Shown here one piece after another: positions 1 to 7,890 of a stretch of 64,000 nt of DNA. The notes under the pieces are model-generated. The model had not been told where the DNA came from. It did no database searches and worked only from the letters and a program-made list of their open reading frames with translations. Source of the DNA: Methylovirgula sp. (GTDB lineage: Bacteria > Pseudomonadota > Alphaproteobacteria > Rhizobiales > Beijerinckiaceae). Position numbers and translations under genes: made by a program. The stretch spans positions 2,106,501-2,170,500 of the forward strand of contig NZ_JBBCGP010000001.1 in the NCBI RefSeq assembly GCF_037200945.1, in the 5' to 3' direction. Within the stretch, counting starts at the first letter, position 1. Each line of letters begins with the position of its first letter.

Positions 1-96
1 GCTGTTTATCTTCCGCCGTCCTTCGCAGGCCGTGGCTGGCGTTTGCGCCCACGCTGAACAGGACGGCGTCGCGGCGCGTGCCTTGGCGAATGTCGG

Positions 97-315
97 CTAA
101 TCTTCGTCATCGTGCAGAAGGCGATCAAGCGTGGTGGGATCTGCGCGCTTCACACGGCGCGCGACGTCTTCGTCAATTTGACGATCATTTGGTTCGACGC
201 CTCTTTGGGCGCGACGCCCATACTGTTTGACAAACGAGGCCACCTCGGCCGTATCCAGGGCGCGGCGCTGATCTCTGTTTAAGCGACGTTTGGGTTTCGG
301 ATTCTCGTCCGTCAT
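97..315 (-). CDS. Small charged hypothetical protein (phage-associated type)
   Basis: A 72-residue, highly charged protein. The frame stays open further upstream, but the ATG at 315 gives a compact protein beginning MTDENPKPKRR; the added upstream residues look unlike a protein start. It has an Arg/Lys-rich N-terminus and an acidic C-terminus ending in HDDED, with no membrane segment or signal peptide. Similar short 'LNRDQRRAL' proteins are, as I recall, common in phage regions of Rhizobiales; that is a family impression, not a search result. It is transcribed away from the other phage-like genes. Function unknown. Confidence 0.55.
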   Translation of the reverse strand: MTDENPKPKRRLNRDQRRALDTAEVASFVKQYGRRAQRGVEPNDRQIDEDVARRVKRADPTTLDRLLHDDED

Positions 316-550
316 TGCGGCACCATACATCCATTCAGCGTAACTCGCCACCTTTGGCCATGCGCTCCTTCGCGCGCTCGGCTTCGACTTCCTCAACGCG
401 CAAAGCAAGGAAGGCAAGCTGTGTGGCGTTCAGGTGGCCAGAGTAGTGGGCAAACGTTTCCCATTACTCAATCCGACCTAAGCGCGTCCGAGCGCGCTGA
501 GCATATCAGTCTGCGCAAGTCGATATGGGAGATAAGAAACGCTGATAATT

Positions 551-575
551 CTGGTGGCCAGAGTTTGGCCACCAG
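551..575. promoter_or_regulatory. Inverted repeat with a second half-site at 433-444
   Basis: CTGGTGGCCA at 551-560 pairs perfectly with TGGCCACCAG at 566-575 around a 5-base spacer. The 12-mer GGTGGCCAGAGT occurs at both 553-564 and 433-444, exactly 120 bases apart. A repressor operator with an auxiliary half-site is one reading; a hairpin is another. Function is inferred from symmetry only. Confidence 0.4.
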
Positions 576-886
576 ATCGTCGGGAAAACTCAAGACGACC
601 GGCCCTCAGCATCAAAAGCAATTCGCTGCCGAAACTGCCGCCGTGGCGAATGCCCAGTTGCACAGTTCGCTGCACGGTTGATACCGGGCATAACTGTGCA
701 AGTGGGAATGTTGCCGACGCGATACACTACGCAAAACAGCGACTGTTTTTCGTTACGGTGTTGTAATGATCTTCGTCGCCGTCCTGTATGTGTACATAGT
801 TGCCTCTGCCGCAATGACTTATCGCAACACCGAAACGGGCGGCGTACCCTGCTCAGCAACGCTCGGTATGATATACTTATAGATAG

Positions 887-901
887 GCAAATCTGATTTG
901 C
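887..901. promoter_or_regulatory. 15-base perfect palindrome upstream of the 993 gene
   Basis: GCAAATC-T-GATTTGC, two 7-base arms around a single T. It lies about 90 bases before the start codon at 993, just downstream of an AT-rich patch (870-884) that could supply a -10 element. It is a likely operator for a dimeric regulator such as the MerR-like protein encoded at 2238; that link is inference. Confidence 0.35.
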
Positions 902-992
902 CGCTTCGAGCGAGTCGCCGAGGGCGCTGCTCGATTACTGGGCCGAAGGCCATAAGCCGCATTAGCGGCATTCACCAGACGACGAGGATTTT

Positions 993-1958
993 ATGACTTT
1001 AATTTACGCGCCGGCTGAGCCGCGCGAGCACGCCGAACTTGTGGCAGGAATAATGGCCCGAGCGCCCGACGACGACATGTTGCTGGCTGCTAATGATAAC
1101 CACGACCCGATTACCGGCGCCAAATCCCATTCATGGCCGGCTATGCGGCTCAATGCAAAAGATCAGGCCAGTCGCGCCTTGCTCGCGCTGCTCTCTTACC
1201 TATTCGAACTCGCCGCCGAGCCACACAACAACCTACCATCGCCGGCCAGTGCATACGGCGCTGACGGTGATTTGTCTATTGCGGGCCTGATGGACGAACT
1301 GCCGCGCGACGAGGATGGCAAAACGATCGGTAACAGTGGCTATGGAATCGACTATTGCATGCGCGAAAGCACTGACATGCACGATTGGGACGACTTATGC
1401 GTGGCCGGCGCTGACGGGGCATACTGGACTATCCTGCCAGACGGCCGGAAGGGTGGGTCGCACTGTCCAAATTTCCGGGTCGTCCACGTTTGGCGCACCC
1501 AGTTAATCAACGGCAAAGTTGTCAAAACAGCGCTCAAAGAAAGCTACGCCCAATACCGATCTGAGCGTCGTATCGAAGGTAAGCAAAAAGCCGTTTGGAT
1601 TAACGTCGGCACAGAAGAATTTTACAGGCCGCGCGGCCCAGATCCAAAAGCCGACAACGCCCATAATGGGTCGCCAGCGGCCGTCACACCGTCCGAAAGC
1701 GCGGGCGCCGTGAATAGGCCATTCGCACCCGACAATCCGATTGACGCTCGGCTTGTGCTTGAACGTCTGCGATCTGCGATTGGCGACGAGAATTTCGAAG
1801 TGCTGAGGCTGACCGTCGTCAATCGAAGAACAGCCCGATCGATTGGCGAGGCTATGGGCAAGAAATACAACGCGGCCAGCGCACTTGGCACTGCGTTGAT
1901 CCGAAAGGCATTGCAAGCCGCGAACGACAACCTGCCCATGCTCGCCGAGGCGGCTTGA
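993..1958 (+). CDS. Phage-type hypothetical protein with C-terminal HTH-like segment
   Basis: A 321-residue protein starting at an ATG with a GAGGA ribosome-binding site 5 bases upstream. The middle part (about 150-210) is rich in aromatic and basic residues. The last ~60 residues contain a helix-turn-helix-like segment (RTARSIGEAMGKKYNAASA, about 279-297), resembling a sigma region-4 type helix pair. The repeated 'AANDN' motif near both ends is typical of phage-derived proteins of Rhizobiales. No enzyme motif is visible. As first gene of the rightward phage-like cluster it may be a late-gene regulator, but that is a guess. Confidence 0.6.
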   Translation: MTLIYAPAEPREHAELVAGIMARAPDDDMLLAANDNHDPITGAKSHSWPAMRLNAKDQASRALLALLSYLFELAAEPHNNLPSPASAYGADGDLSIAGLMDELPRDEDGKTIGNSGYGIDYCMRESTDMHDWDDLCVAGADGAYWTILPDGRKGGSHCPNFRVVHVWRTQLINGKVVKTALKESYAQYRSERRIEGKQKAVWINVGTEEFYRPRGPDPKADNAHNGSPAAVTPSESAGAVNRPFAPDNPIDARLVLERLRSAIGDENFEVLRLTVVNRRTARSIGEAMGKKYNAASALGTALIRKALQAANDNLPMLAEAA

Positions 1959-2168
1959 TAGCAAAGTCCCGCGTTGCGTGACTCTATAATGGGTGGTGCG
2001 TTTCCTCGTCGTCTTGCATCCCCCGATCGGGTTGTAGTCGCGGCGGCGACGTCACGAGCGCTGCCGCGATTCCCTGACTTTACGCCAAACACGGCGCTGG
2101 CGCACCGCGGATGTACCGGGCGCCCAATCAATAAACCTGTCGCGCATTCGCGGTCCTGCGCGTACCTA

Positions 2169-2198
2169 GCCGCCCATTCGTGGGCGGCTTATTTTATT
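2169..2198 (+). terminator. Rho-independent terminator (UUCG tetraloop)
   Basis: A perfect 8-bp stem GCCGCCCA/TGGGCGGC closed by a TTCG loop, followed by TTATTTTATT. It ends transcription after the 993-1958 gene. It also lies inside the long open frame that begins at 1974, which argues that the real start of the next gene is downstream, at 2238. Confidence 0.8.
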
Positions 2199-2237
2199 CG
2201 GCCAACCGTAACAACAGTCTTCGTTGGAGATTTCAAA

Positions 2238-2741
2238 TTGACGTATGCACTACACGACGTGGCAACCGTGACCGGCCTGCCAGCCGCCACGGTCGCAAGT
2301 TGGCTCGATAGAGGTGTTATCGAAACCACCAAGCCGGGGAAGGGTGGTCGTCGCGAGTTTTCAATTCGCGATCTTCACCGCTTGGCGGTAATTGGCGAAC
2401 TTTGCAGGCTCGGCCTACCAACCGCCAAGGCGGCGCTCGCCTCAGCGGCATTTTCTGATCGACGTTCGTTCAAACGCCCAAAAGGGCAGTTGAATCGCGA
2501 CGGCTTGCAAACATACTTGGTCGTGCGAGATGGGGATGCCACAATTTATGGCGTCACTGACGCGACGGAATTCGCCGAGGCCGTGCGGCAGATCTTCTCC
2601 GATAAACCCGGCGCCGTCGTCGTGGATGTCAGCGAAGTGCTGCGCCGCGTTGATCTGGCGATAGCTGGGAAGGGTGCCGTACAAATCACACCCTCGGCTG
2701 CCAAGATTTTTAGGGACGGCCGCGAAGAGTTTTACCCTTGA
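2238..2741 (+). CDS. MerR-like HTH regulator
   Basis: A 167-residue DNA-binding protein. The open frame extends back to 1974, but a terminator hairpin lies inside that extension and a TTGGAGA ribosome-binding site sits about 7 bases before the TTG at 2238. Residues 1-60 form a MerR-type winged helix (YALHDVATVTGLPAATVASW, then the wing with REFSIRDLHRL). The remaining ~100 residues lack the metal- or drug-binding signatures of known MerR groups and include a stretch resembling a small sensor domain. Such proteins act as repressors in phages and plasmids. Ligand and targets are unknown. Confidence 0.65.
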   Translation: MTYALHDVATVTGLPAATVASWLDRGVIETTKPGKGGRREFSIRDLHRLAVIGELCRLGLPTAKAALASAAFSDRRSFKRPKGQLNRDGLQTYLVVRDGDATIYGVTDATEFAEAVRQIFSDKPGAVVVDVSEVLRRVDLAIAGKGAVQITPSAAKIFRDGREEFYP

Positions 2742-3143
2742 ACGGGTTGAGTACGTGCGGCCACGCGAGCCATTCCCAATTGTGGCGAAATCCTAGGTTC
2801 TCCTGAGCCACCCTCCGCCTGGGGGTAACGCGCCACCCCGGTTGGACTCCGTTTCCAAAATTTTGAAACAGGTTTTTATGTTTACTTCCAAAACCAACAG
2901 GCGCGCGTCTAACGTCGCGCAAGGTCTTGCGATCACGAGATAATTTTCGATTTCTCGCGCGCGATAATTCGGCGCTGAGAAGTAAACTCGCGCCACCGCG
3001 CGCACTTTTTCTGCCGCGACTTTTCCTTGACGGCGAGCGGGCCGTCGAAAAGCAGCAAGCTAGCCTCCGTCGTCGCGGCGGCCTTGGTAATCATGCGGAT
3101 AAGGCTAGCGCGCCGCACCCATTTCTTCACTTTACGAGGTGTC
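2742..3143. other. 402-base gap with a 21-codon frame and an AT palindrome
   Basis: No large gene fits. A palindrome CAAAATTTTG lies at 2856-2865. Just after it a 21-residue frame (ATG 2878, stop 2941-2943) follows a weak CAGG site; it may be a truncated gene start. The sequence at 3134-3139 supplies the ribosome-binding site of the next gene. In many phages portal and terminase genes would lie upstream of the protease; none can be read here. Confidence 0.4.
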
Positions 3144-3947
3144 ATGACGAAATTGAAAATCACGCCGGCTGAGCCGAGCGTTGCCGACGCTGAGCACGCC
3201 GTTACAGAGCGCACGGCTGAACTGCGTAAAATCAAGGCTGACATTGCAGCCGCTGAGGCCGCGTTGCCTGCCTTGGCGCTGGATCCTGACGACGCGAAAT
3301 TCGAAGCCAAATCGCTTGAAATCGACCGCCTGAAGCGCGCCGGACTACGTGCATCGGCCCGACTTGAGCCGGCGCGCACGGCATTGACTGAAGCCAAGGC
3401 CAGCGCTGAGCAGACTCGCCGCCAGGCACTTTTTGACGCTGGTGTCGCCGCCGCCGCCGAAGTCGAGCGGCTCGTTGCCGAATATGAGAAACGCGCCAAA
3501 GCTGTCGCGGATATCTTCTTCGCGATTGACTCCCAGCGCGCAGCGATTGAAGCCGCGAACGATCATTTGCCGGAAGGTGAGTATCGCATCAATGCGGCAA
3601 ATTATGCTTTCGAAATTGGCACGATCGCGAAGCTTCCTGCCGCCGCGGAGGGTAGCGAAGCGCCATGGGCGATTGACGGTTATGGTTTTGGAAAACTGAG
3701 TCTGCGGCCAACAGGGCGAATTGAGCATTTCAACTCGACACTTGCGAGCGCAAGTATCCACCCCGCTATCGCCGCTGCTGCGCAACTACGCCGTGGCACG
3801 TTGCAGGGTGGCGCCCAGCCATCCGGCACAGTGAAAACGCCCCTGGGCGACTTCATGAGCGCGCCTGCTGTAGCCGAAATTTACGGCGATCAAACGTTAC
3901 CCGATGGCTCTCGCAAAATCACGCTTCCGCCGAACGAATGGGCTTAA
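3144..3947 (+). CDS. Coiled-coil phage structural-type protein (unassigned)
   Basis: A 267-residue protein; ATG at 3144 with an ACGAGG site 4 bases upstream is preferred to an earlier in-frame start at 3027 that has neither. Residues ~10-130 are Ala/Glu/Lys/Arg-rich and predicted to form long coiled coils, broken near 120 by a hydrophobic patch. The C-terminal half is more globular (SLRPTGRIEHFNSTLASAS). It ends 4 bases before the prohead protease gene, so the two are probably co-transcribed. Position and coiled coil would suit a scaffold or head-associated protein, but no family is recognised. Confidence 0.6.
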   Translation: MTKLKITPAEPSVADAEHAVTERTAELRKIKADIAAAEAALPALALDPDDAKFEAKSLEIDRLKRAGLRASARLEPARTALTEAKASAEQTRRQALFDAGVAAAAEVERLVAEYEKRAKAVADIFFAIDSQRAAIEAANDHLPEGEYRINAANYAFEIGTIAKLPAAAEGSEAPWAIDGYGFGKLSLRPTGRIEHFNSTLASASIHPAIAAAAQLRRGTLQGGAQPSGTVKTPLGDFMSAPAVAEIYGDQTLPDGSRKITLPPNEWA

Positions 3948-3951
3948 GATA

Positions 3952-4695
3952 ATGAAAAATACCAAATCATACAGCCCGGCGCGAGTTCGCAGCGCGAGTT
4001 TCGACGAGTCTGACAACACAATAGATATAGTGTGGAGCACCGGCAGCGACGTCGTGCGCACCGACGACTTCGGCGACTCGTTTGTCGAGCGGTTGCTGAT
4101 GGGTGCCGGCAACGTGCGCCTCGGGCGGTTGAATAGCGGCGCGCCGCTGCTTGATACGCATAGTTCCGATCAGCTAAGCAACGTCATCGGCTCGGTTGTG
4201 CCAGGCAGTGCGAAGATCGAAAACGGCAGGGGCATTGCCACTGTAAAGTTGAGTTCGGCGCGCAGCGATGCCGACACCATTTCGAAAATACGGGAAGGTG
4301 TTATCAAGAATATCAGCGTTGGCTATCTGATCCACGCCAGCACGCGCATTGAAGGTGACAAAGGCCAGTTCGACGTTACCGAAGTCACAGATTGGGAACC
4401 GTTGGAAGTTTCGGCGGTGCCGGTTCCTGCTGATCCGGGCGCGAGAATCAGATCTGCAAACGGCAGCAGTAAGCAACCACTGTCTCGCCGAGAGCGCCGC
4501 TTCAGAAACGGTGCAGCAGAGGCGACCCGCCTTCTTCAATCGACGCGCACTAGCGCCGAATCTCGTGGGACAAGCGAGGCCAGACGCATACTTGCTGGTA
4601 AGGCAAGCAGCGATCAACCTGTAGAGGCCGCCGCCCTTGACGCCACAGAGCTTGCTCGCGGCGCTCGCGCGGCGCGCAAGTTGTTGCGCAAATGA
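3952..4695 (+). CDS. Prohead serine protease, HK97/S78-like
   Basis: A 247-residue protein. Residues ~20-165 carry the signatures of caudoviral prohead (assembly) proteases: the catalytic His in GAPLLDTHSS, the VIGSVVPGS strand, the serine in IKNISVGY, and the final WEPLEVSAVPVPADPGA. In intact phages this enzyme matures the capsid, and in related Rhizobiales phages the domain is often fused to or followed by the major capsid protein. Here the ~80 residues after the protease domain are Arg/Ala/Ser-rich and contain no HK97 capsid fold, and no capsid gene follows. The ATG at 3952 is chosen over 3904 because it clears the upstream gene. The next gene overlaps by ATGA. Confidence 0.75.
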   Translation: MKNTKSYSPARVRSASFDESDNTIDIVWSTGSDVVRTDDFGDSFVERLLMGAGNVRLGRLNSGAPLLDTHSSDQLSNVIGSVVPGSAKIENGRGIATVKLSSARSDADTISKIREGVIKNISVGYLIHASTRIEGDKGQFDVTEVTDWEPLEVSAVPVPADPGARIRSANGSSKQPLSRRERRFRNGAAEATRLLQSTRTSAESRGTSEARRILAGKASSDQPVEAAALDATELARGARAARKLLRK

Positions 4696-4985
4696 TCGAG
4701 CCTCGCCGTTACGAAACGCAGCCACTTCGCCGCCGCCATACTCGCCCGCTGCATTCGCGGCGCGCGGCAGTGATCGAAGCCGCCGAGGCGGTGTTTAAGG
4801 ACTCTACGATGACAAACAGCGACGACGTCAAAGCACCGAAGCCAGCGTTGACACGCTGGCCGATTGCGGACGCTAAGAATGTATCACAATGGCCTAACGT
4901 CAACAACGCTGATCGTGTGACGGCGGAACAAAAAGCAGCGCTGACGGAAGTGATACTCGCCAATCCAGAGGTGCTCGATGGCTGA
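4692..4985 (+). CDS. Small hypothetical protein in phage cluster
   Basis: A 97-residue protein whose ATG overlaps the stop of the protease gene (ATGA), indicating translational coupling. A second in-frame ATG at 4809 would give a 58-residue protein (MTNSDDVKAPKP). The C-terminal half (RWPIADAKNVSQWPNVNNAD) is conserved-looking, while the N-terminal 35 residues are Arg-rich. It overlaps the next gene by 8 bases. No domain recognised. Confidence 0.5.
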   Translation: MIEPRRYETQPLRRRHTRPLHSRRAAVIEAAEAVFKDSTMTNSDDVKAPKPALTRWPIADAKNVSQWPNVNNADRVTAEQKAALTEVILANPEVLDG

Positions 4986-6099
4986 CTCAGACTTCATCGC
5001 AACCATTGAGGCGAATGGCCAGATCTATTCCGCTTGGGAATCTGTGCGCGTTGAGCGTGTCTACGGTGACTTTTCGGTTTTCGAGTTCACGCCAACCGAG
5101 GGCGCTTACGGTACGAACTTCAGCCAACTAGTTCTCGTTCCTGGTGTACCTGTCACCATTAATCTGGGCGGCGTTCAGGTGATAAACGGATTTGTTACTA
5201 ACCGTTCGGTTTCTTACGATGCGAAATCGCATCAAGTCGTTATCGCCGGCAAGAGCAAGATCGAGCACTTGCGCAAGTCGAGCGTTGTCGTGAAGCCGGG
5301 AACCTACGACGGATATACGTTCGAACAGGCTGCGCGCGCCGTAATGGCACCGCATCCCGTCAACTTGATTATGAAAAATGCGCCCTCGATTGCTTCGAAG
5401 CCTTTTGCGAATTTGGCTGTTCAATACGGCGAGACGTGCGCTGAATTTATTCAACGCATCGCGATTATGCGGGGCCTGTTTATTTGGGATGACACCAACG
5501 GGAACCTCTGCGCCGGCGCGGCGGACAATGGCGTCGTGGCCGACCTCGTTGAAGGGCAAAACATACTGCGCGCCACGTTGACGTGGAACAATCAACTGTC
5601 GATGTCAGTTTGGAAAACGACCGGGCAGCAACCCGGCACCGACAACAATTGGCCACCGCGCGCAATATCGGCAACTGCCACCAATTCAAGCTATCCATCG
5701 AACTGGTTTAGCCTGTCTCTGGCCGAGCACCCCGGCGATGCGACAGATATGGCGGCGCGGGTCAATTGGGATCAAGCGATCACCGCGCAAACTGAGTTGC
5801 GTGTTGCCGTCACTGTCGTCGGCTGGAAAAAAGACGACGGCACATTGTGGGAAATGGGCGACGGTGTCACGCTGCTTTCGCCAATGTTGTTCCCGACGCA
5901 GAATTCGGCGGTGACTTTGTACGCACAGTCCGTTGTGTACGAGCAAGACGCAAACGGCACAACGACGACGCTGAATCTTGTGGTTAAGGCTGGCCTGCAC
6001 GGCGCGCCCTTCAACGACGTTCCCGACGTTTCGGGCGCAAACCTACCGCAACCACCGTCGCCTGCTACGCCTGATGAACCGGATTGGCGGGCGGGGTGA
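4978..6099 (+). CDS. Phage baseplate hub / tail protein, Mu gpP-like
   Basis: A 373-residue protein resembling the Mu P / gp44-type baseplate hub of contractile-tailed phages: an N-terminal beta domain with the 'VNLGGVQVINGFV' pattern (about 55-70), a second domain containing YTFEQAARAVMAPH, and the 'ETCAEFIQRIAIMRGLFIWDD' segment typical of these hubs. It ends in a Pro-rich tail. In intact phages it trimerises beneath the tail tube and often pairs with a spike. Here it sits only ~280 bases after the prohead protease, whereas ten or more tail genes normally lie between. The gene reads intact, but its tail partners are absent. Confidence 0.7.
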   Translation: MADSDFIATIEANGQIYSAWESVRVERVYGDFSVFEFTPTEGAYGTNFSQLVLVPGVPVTINLGGVQVINGFVTNRSVSYDAKSHQVVIAGKSKIEHLRKSSVVVKPGTYDGYTFEQAARAVMAPHPVNLIMKNAPSIASKPFANLAVQYGETCAEFIQRIAIMRGLFIWDDTNGNLCAGAADNGVVADLVEGQNILRATLTWNNQLSMSVWKTTGQQPGTDNNWPPRAISATATNSSYPSNWFSLSLAEHPGDATDMAARVNWDQAITAQTELRVAVTVVGWKKDDGTLWEMGDGVTLLSPMLFPTQNSAVTLYAQSVVYEQDANGTTTTLNLVVKAGLHGAPFNDVPDVSGANLPQPPSPATPDEPDWRAG

Positions 6100-6280
6100 G
6101 ACATAAAGCGAGAGCGGTCCCGCGACGAGGTGCTTCCCCTCATCCCTTTCCGCGACGGTTTCCCTAGAAACGCAGACCATGCGATGACACTTCGCGGCCC
6201 GCTCTCGCCCCATTAACGTGCGTCGCATCGACGAAATATTCTAGATATCGGCGGAAGGACTTACCGGGTAACTCTGTTGA

Positions 6281-6541
6281 TTGCCGGCAGACCGAGTCCA
6301 CCAGCCCGGCGTGCGAGCCTGCCTTGGCGCGGCGTGGGGCAAGAGGCTGCATGATGACAGGCGGGCCACGGGACTGGCCTCCGGCGCCGTGACCGGCTCA
6401 GCGAAGGCCGCAGCGGCGACAGAGGGGCACATTGAGGCGCATGTGCATGTTCACGGGAACGTCCATAAGGCGACTGTGAAGACCAAAGGCGCGATAGAGG
6501 CCAAGTTGCACCGCTGGCCGGTGATGAGCGACGTGGCTTAG
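6281..6541 (+). CDS. Possible C-terminal remnant of a phage tail protein
   Basis: An 86-codon open frame from a TTG; a stop lies immediately upstream, so this is either a small gene or the 3' end of a broken one. The C-terminal 45 residues (IEAHVHVHGNVHKATVKTKG, then AKLHRWPVM) look like a real beta-strand repeat end such as the tail of a tape-measure or fibre protein, while the first 30 residues look random. The preceding 180 bases (6100-6280) carry no readable gene. Best treated as phage debris. Confidence 0.35.
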   Translation: MPADRVHQPGVRACLGAAWGKRLHDDRRATGLASGAVTGSAKAAAATEGHIEAHVHVHGNVHKATVKTKGAIEAKLHRWPVMSDVA

Positions 6542-6591
6542 GGGGCGGCGGTTAAAAAATAACCATGGATGCTATTTTAATTTACAATATT

Positions 6592-6604
6592 GCATATTAT
6601 ATGC
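6592..6604. promoter_or_regulatory. AT-rich palindrome before the RloA-like gene
   Basis: GCATAT-T-ATATGC lies 29 bases before the ATG at 6634, in an 80-base AT-rich patch (6551-6633) unlike the surrounding DNA. This is where the promoter of the defence pair should be, so the dyad may be an operator for silencing it. No regulator gene is adjacent. Confidence 0.35.
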
Positions 6605-6633
6605 GAAAATATAAGATAGATTGAGCATCAACA

Positions 6634-7890
6634 ATGATCATCGAATTTCGGGTCAAAAACTTTCGCTCCTTTCGAGACGAGGCTGTCCTCAATCTCGTCG
6701 CGTCAACCGATGTCTCTAACGAGGAGCTTAGCGTCAGGGCGACCGGGAATAAGGCGGTCCCGAGGCTTCTCCGAACTGCAGCGATTTACGGCGCGAATGC
6801 GGGCGGCAAATCGAATCTAGTTCGCGCGATGCAGCTGCTACGCGGCATAGTGAATGATTCTGCAAAGCTGCAGGCGGGGCAGACGTTCAATATTCAGCCC
6901 TTCCGTCTTGATCCCGCCACGGATCAATTACCGATTGAGTACGAGATCACTTTTCTCTTAGGCAGCACCCGTTACCAGTTTGGTTTCACACTGACCCCGC
7001 GGAAAATCCTAAGTGAATGGCTTATCGTGTACAAAACGAGGCAGCCAACTACGTGGTATGAGCGGATTTTTGACGAGGCATCTCAGAAATACGAATACAA
7101 GTTCAGCACGCACCTCTTAGGCTCCAAATCTTTGTGGAGCGAAGCCACGCGCGACAATGCGCTTTTTTTATCAACCGCCGTGCAGTTGAATAGCGACCAA
7201 TTGCTGCCGGTTTTCGAGTTTTTGACCGAGAAGCTAGTGGTTTTCGAAAATGGCATCGTCCCGAATCCGGATTACACGATCTCGCAAATCGCCAAGACAA
7301 CCGCCGACCGTACGCGGGAGTTTCTTTCGGCTGCGGACATTGGCATCGCCAATATCCAACTCAGGACTCAGGAAGGCTTCACCGCCGGAATGAAATTCGA
7401 TCTTGCAACAGGAAAGATTGAGGCGGTTCCAAAAGAACTTCGTGATGTGACAGTTCCGATTTTCGAGCATCGAGGTAGGTCTGGCGGCGCCGTATTCGAC
7501 TTTTCCGATGAGTCCGAAGGAACACGAAAGCTTTTTGCCCTTGCCGGCCCTCTTTTCGATATAATCGAGCAGGGAAAGGTGCTTGTCGTCGATGAGCTTG
7601 ACCGGAGCTTGCACGCGCTTCTAGTACGCCAGCTGATCGGAATATTTCAAAATCCGGATTTAAACCAGAACGGCGCGCAACTAATTTTCACAACGCACGA
7701 TACTTCGTTGCTTGAAGGAGATTTGTTGCGTCGCGATCAGATTTGGTTTGCGGAGAAAGACGAAAATCAATCTTCGCAGTTGCATCCGCTCTCCGACTTT
7801 TCGCCGCGTAAGAGCGAGGCAATCGAGCGTGGATATCTTTCGGGCCGCTATGGCGGAGTACCTACACTTCGCACGCCAAGGTTAACCTAG
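6634..7890 (+). CDS. RloA/AbiL-type AAA15 ATPase (anti-phage candidate)
   Basis: A 418-residue ABC/SMC-like ATPase of the OLD-related AAA15/AAA21 group. Seen in sequence: the N-terminal IEFRVKNFRSF; Walker A GANAGGKS (53-60); an ABC-signature-like SEGTRK before the second half; Walker B VLVVDELD (about 316-323); the H-loop TTHD; and the C-terminal RRDQIWFAEKD with the YLSGRYGGVP tail seen in RloA proteins. RloA with RloB, and the lactococcal AbiL pair, are linked to abortive infection; the related PARIS AriA is a proven sensor. It has a one-base stop/start overlap (TAGTG) with the TOPRIM-like partner. Activity is inferred. It follows phage debris, so it may be prophage cargo. Confidence 0.8.
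   Translation: MIIEFRVKNFRSFRDEAVLNLVASTDVSNEELSVRATGNKAVPRLLRTAAIYGANAGGKSNLVRAMQLLRGIVNDSAKLQAGQTFNIQPFRLDPATDQLPIEYEITFLLGSTRYQFGFTLTPRKILSEWLIVYKTRQPTTWYERIFDEASQKYEYKFSTHLLGSKSLWSEATRDNALFLSTAVQLNSDQLLPVFEFLTEKLVVFENGIVPNPDYTISQIAKTTADRTREFLSAADIGIANIQLRTQEGFTAGMKFDLATGKIEAVPKELRDVTVPIFEHRGRSGGAVFDFSDESEGTRKLFALAGPLFDIIEQGKVLVVDELDRSLHALLVRQLIGIFQNPDLNQNGAQLIFTTHDTSLLEGDLLRRDQIWFAEKDENQSSQLHPLSDFSPRKSEAIERGYLSGRYGGVPTLRTPRLT

Larger units (their letters stand above)
316..992. other. 677-base stretch without a convincing gene; control-region-like
   Basis: All frames here are short, overlapping and unlike proteins. The stretch lies between a leftward small gene and the rightward gene at 993, so it is the natural place for divergent promoters. 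It holds two dyads: a 10-bp inverted repeat at 551-575 whose left arm recurs at 433-444, and a perfect 15-base palindrome at 887-901. This resembles a phage immunity or control region, but no repressor gene is recognisable in it. Confidence 0.4.

Noticed and set aside
1974..2237. N-terminal extension of the MerR-like protein
   Set aside because: A strong rho-independent terminator lies inside it (2169-2198) and the extension has no domain; the TTG at 2238 has a better ribosome-binding site.
6164..6352. Transposase remnant on the minus strand
   Set aside because: The short frame (VDATHVNGARAGREVS) faintly recalls transposase text, but no motif or inverted repeats support it.
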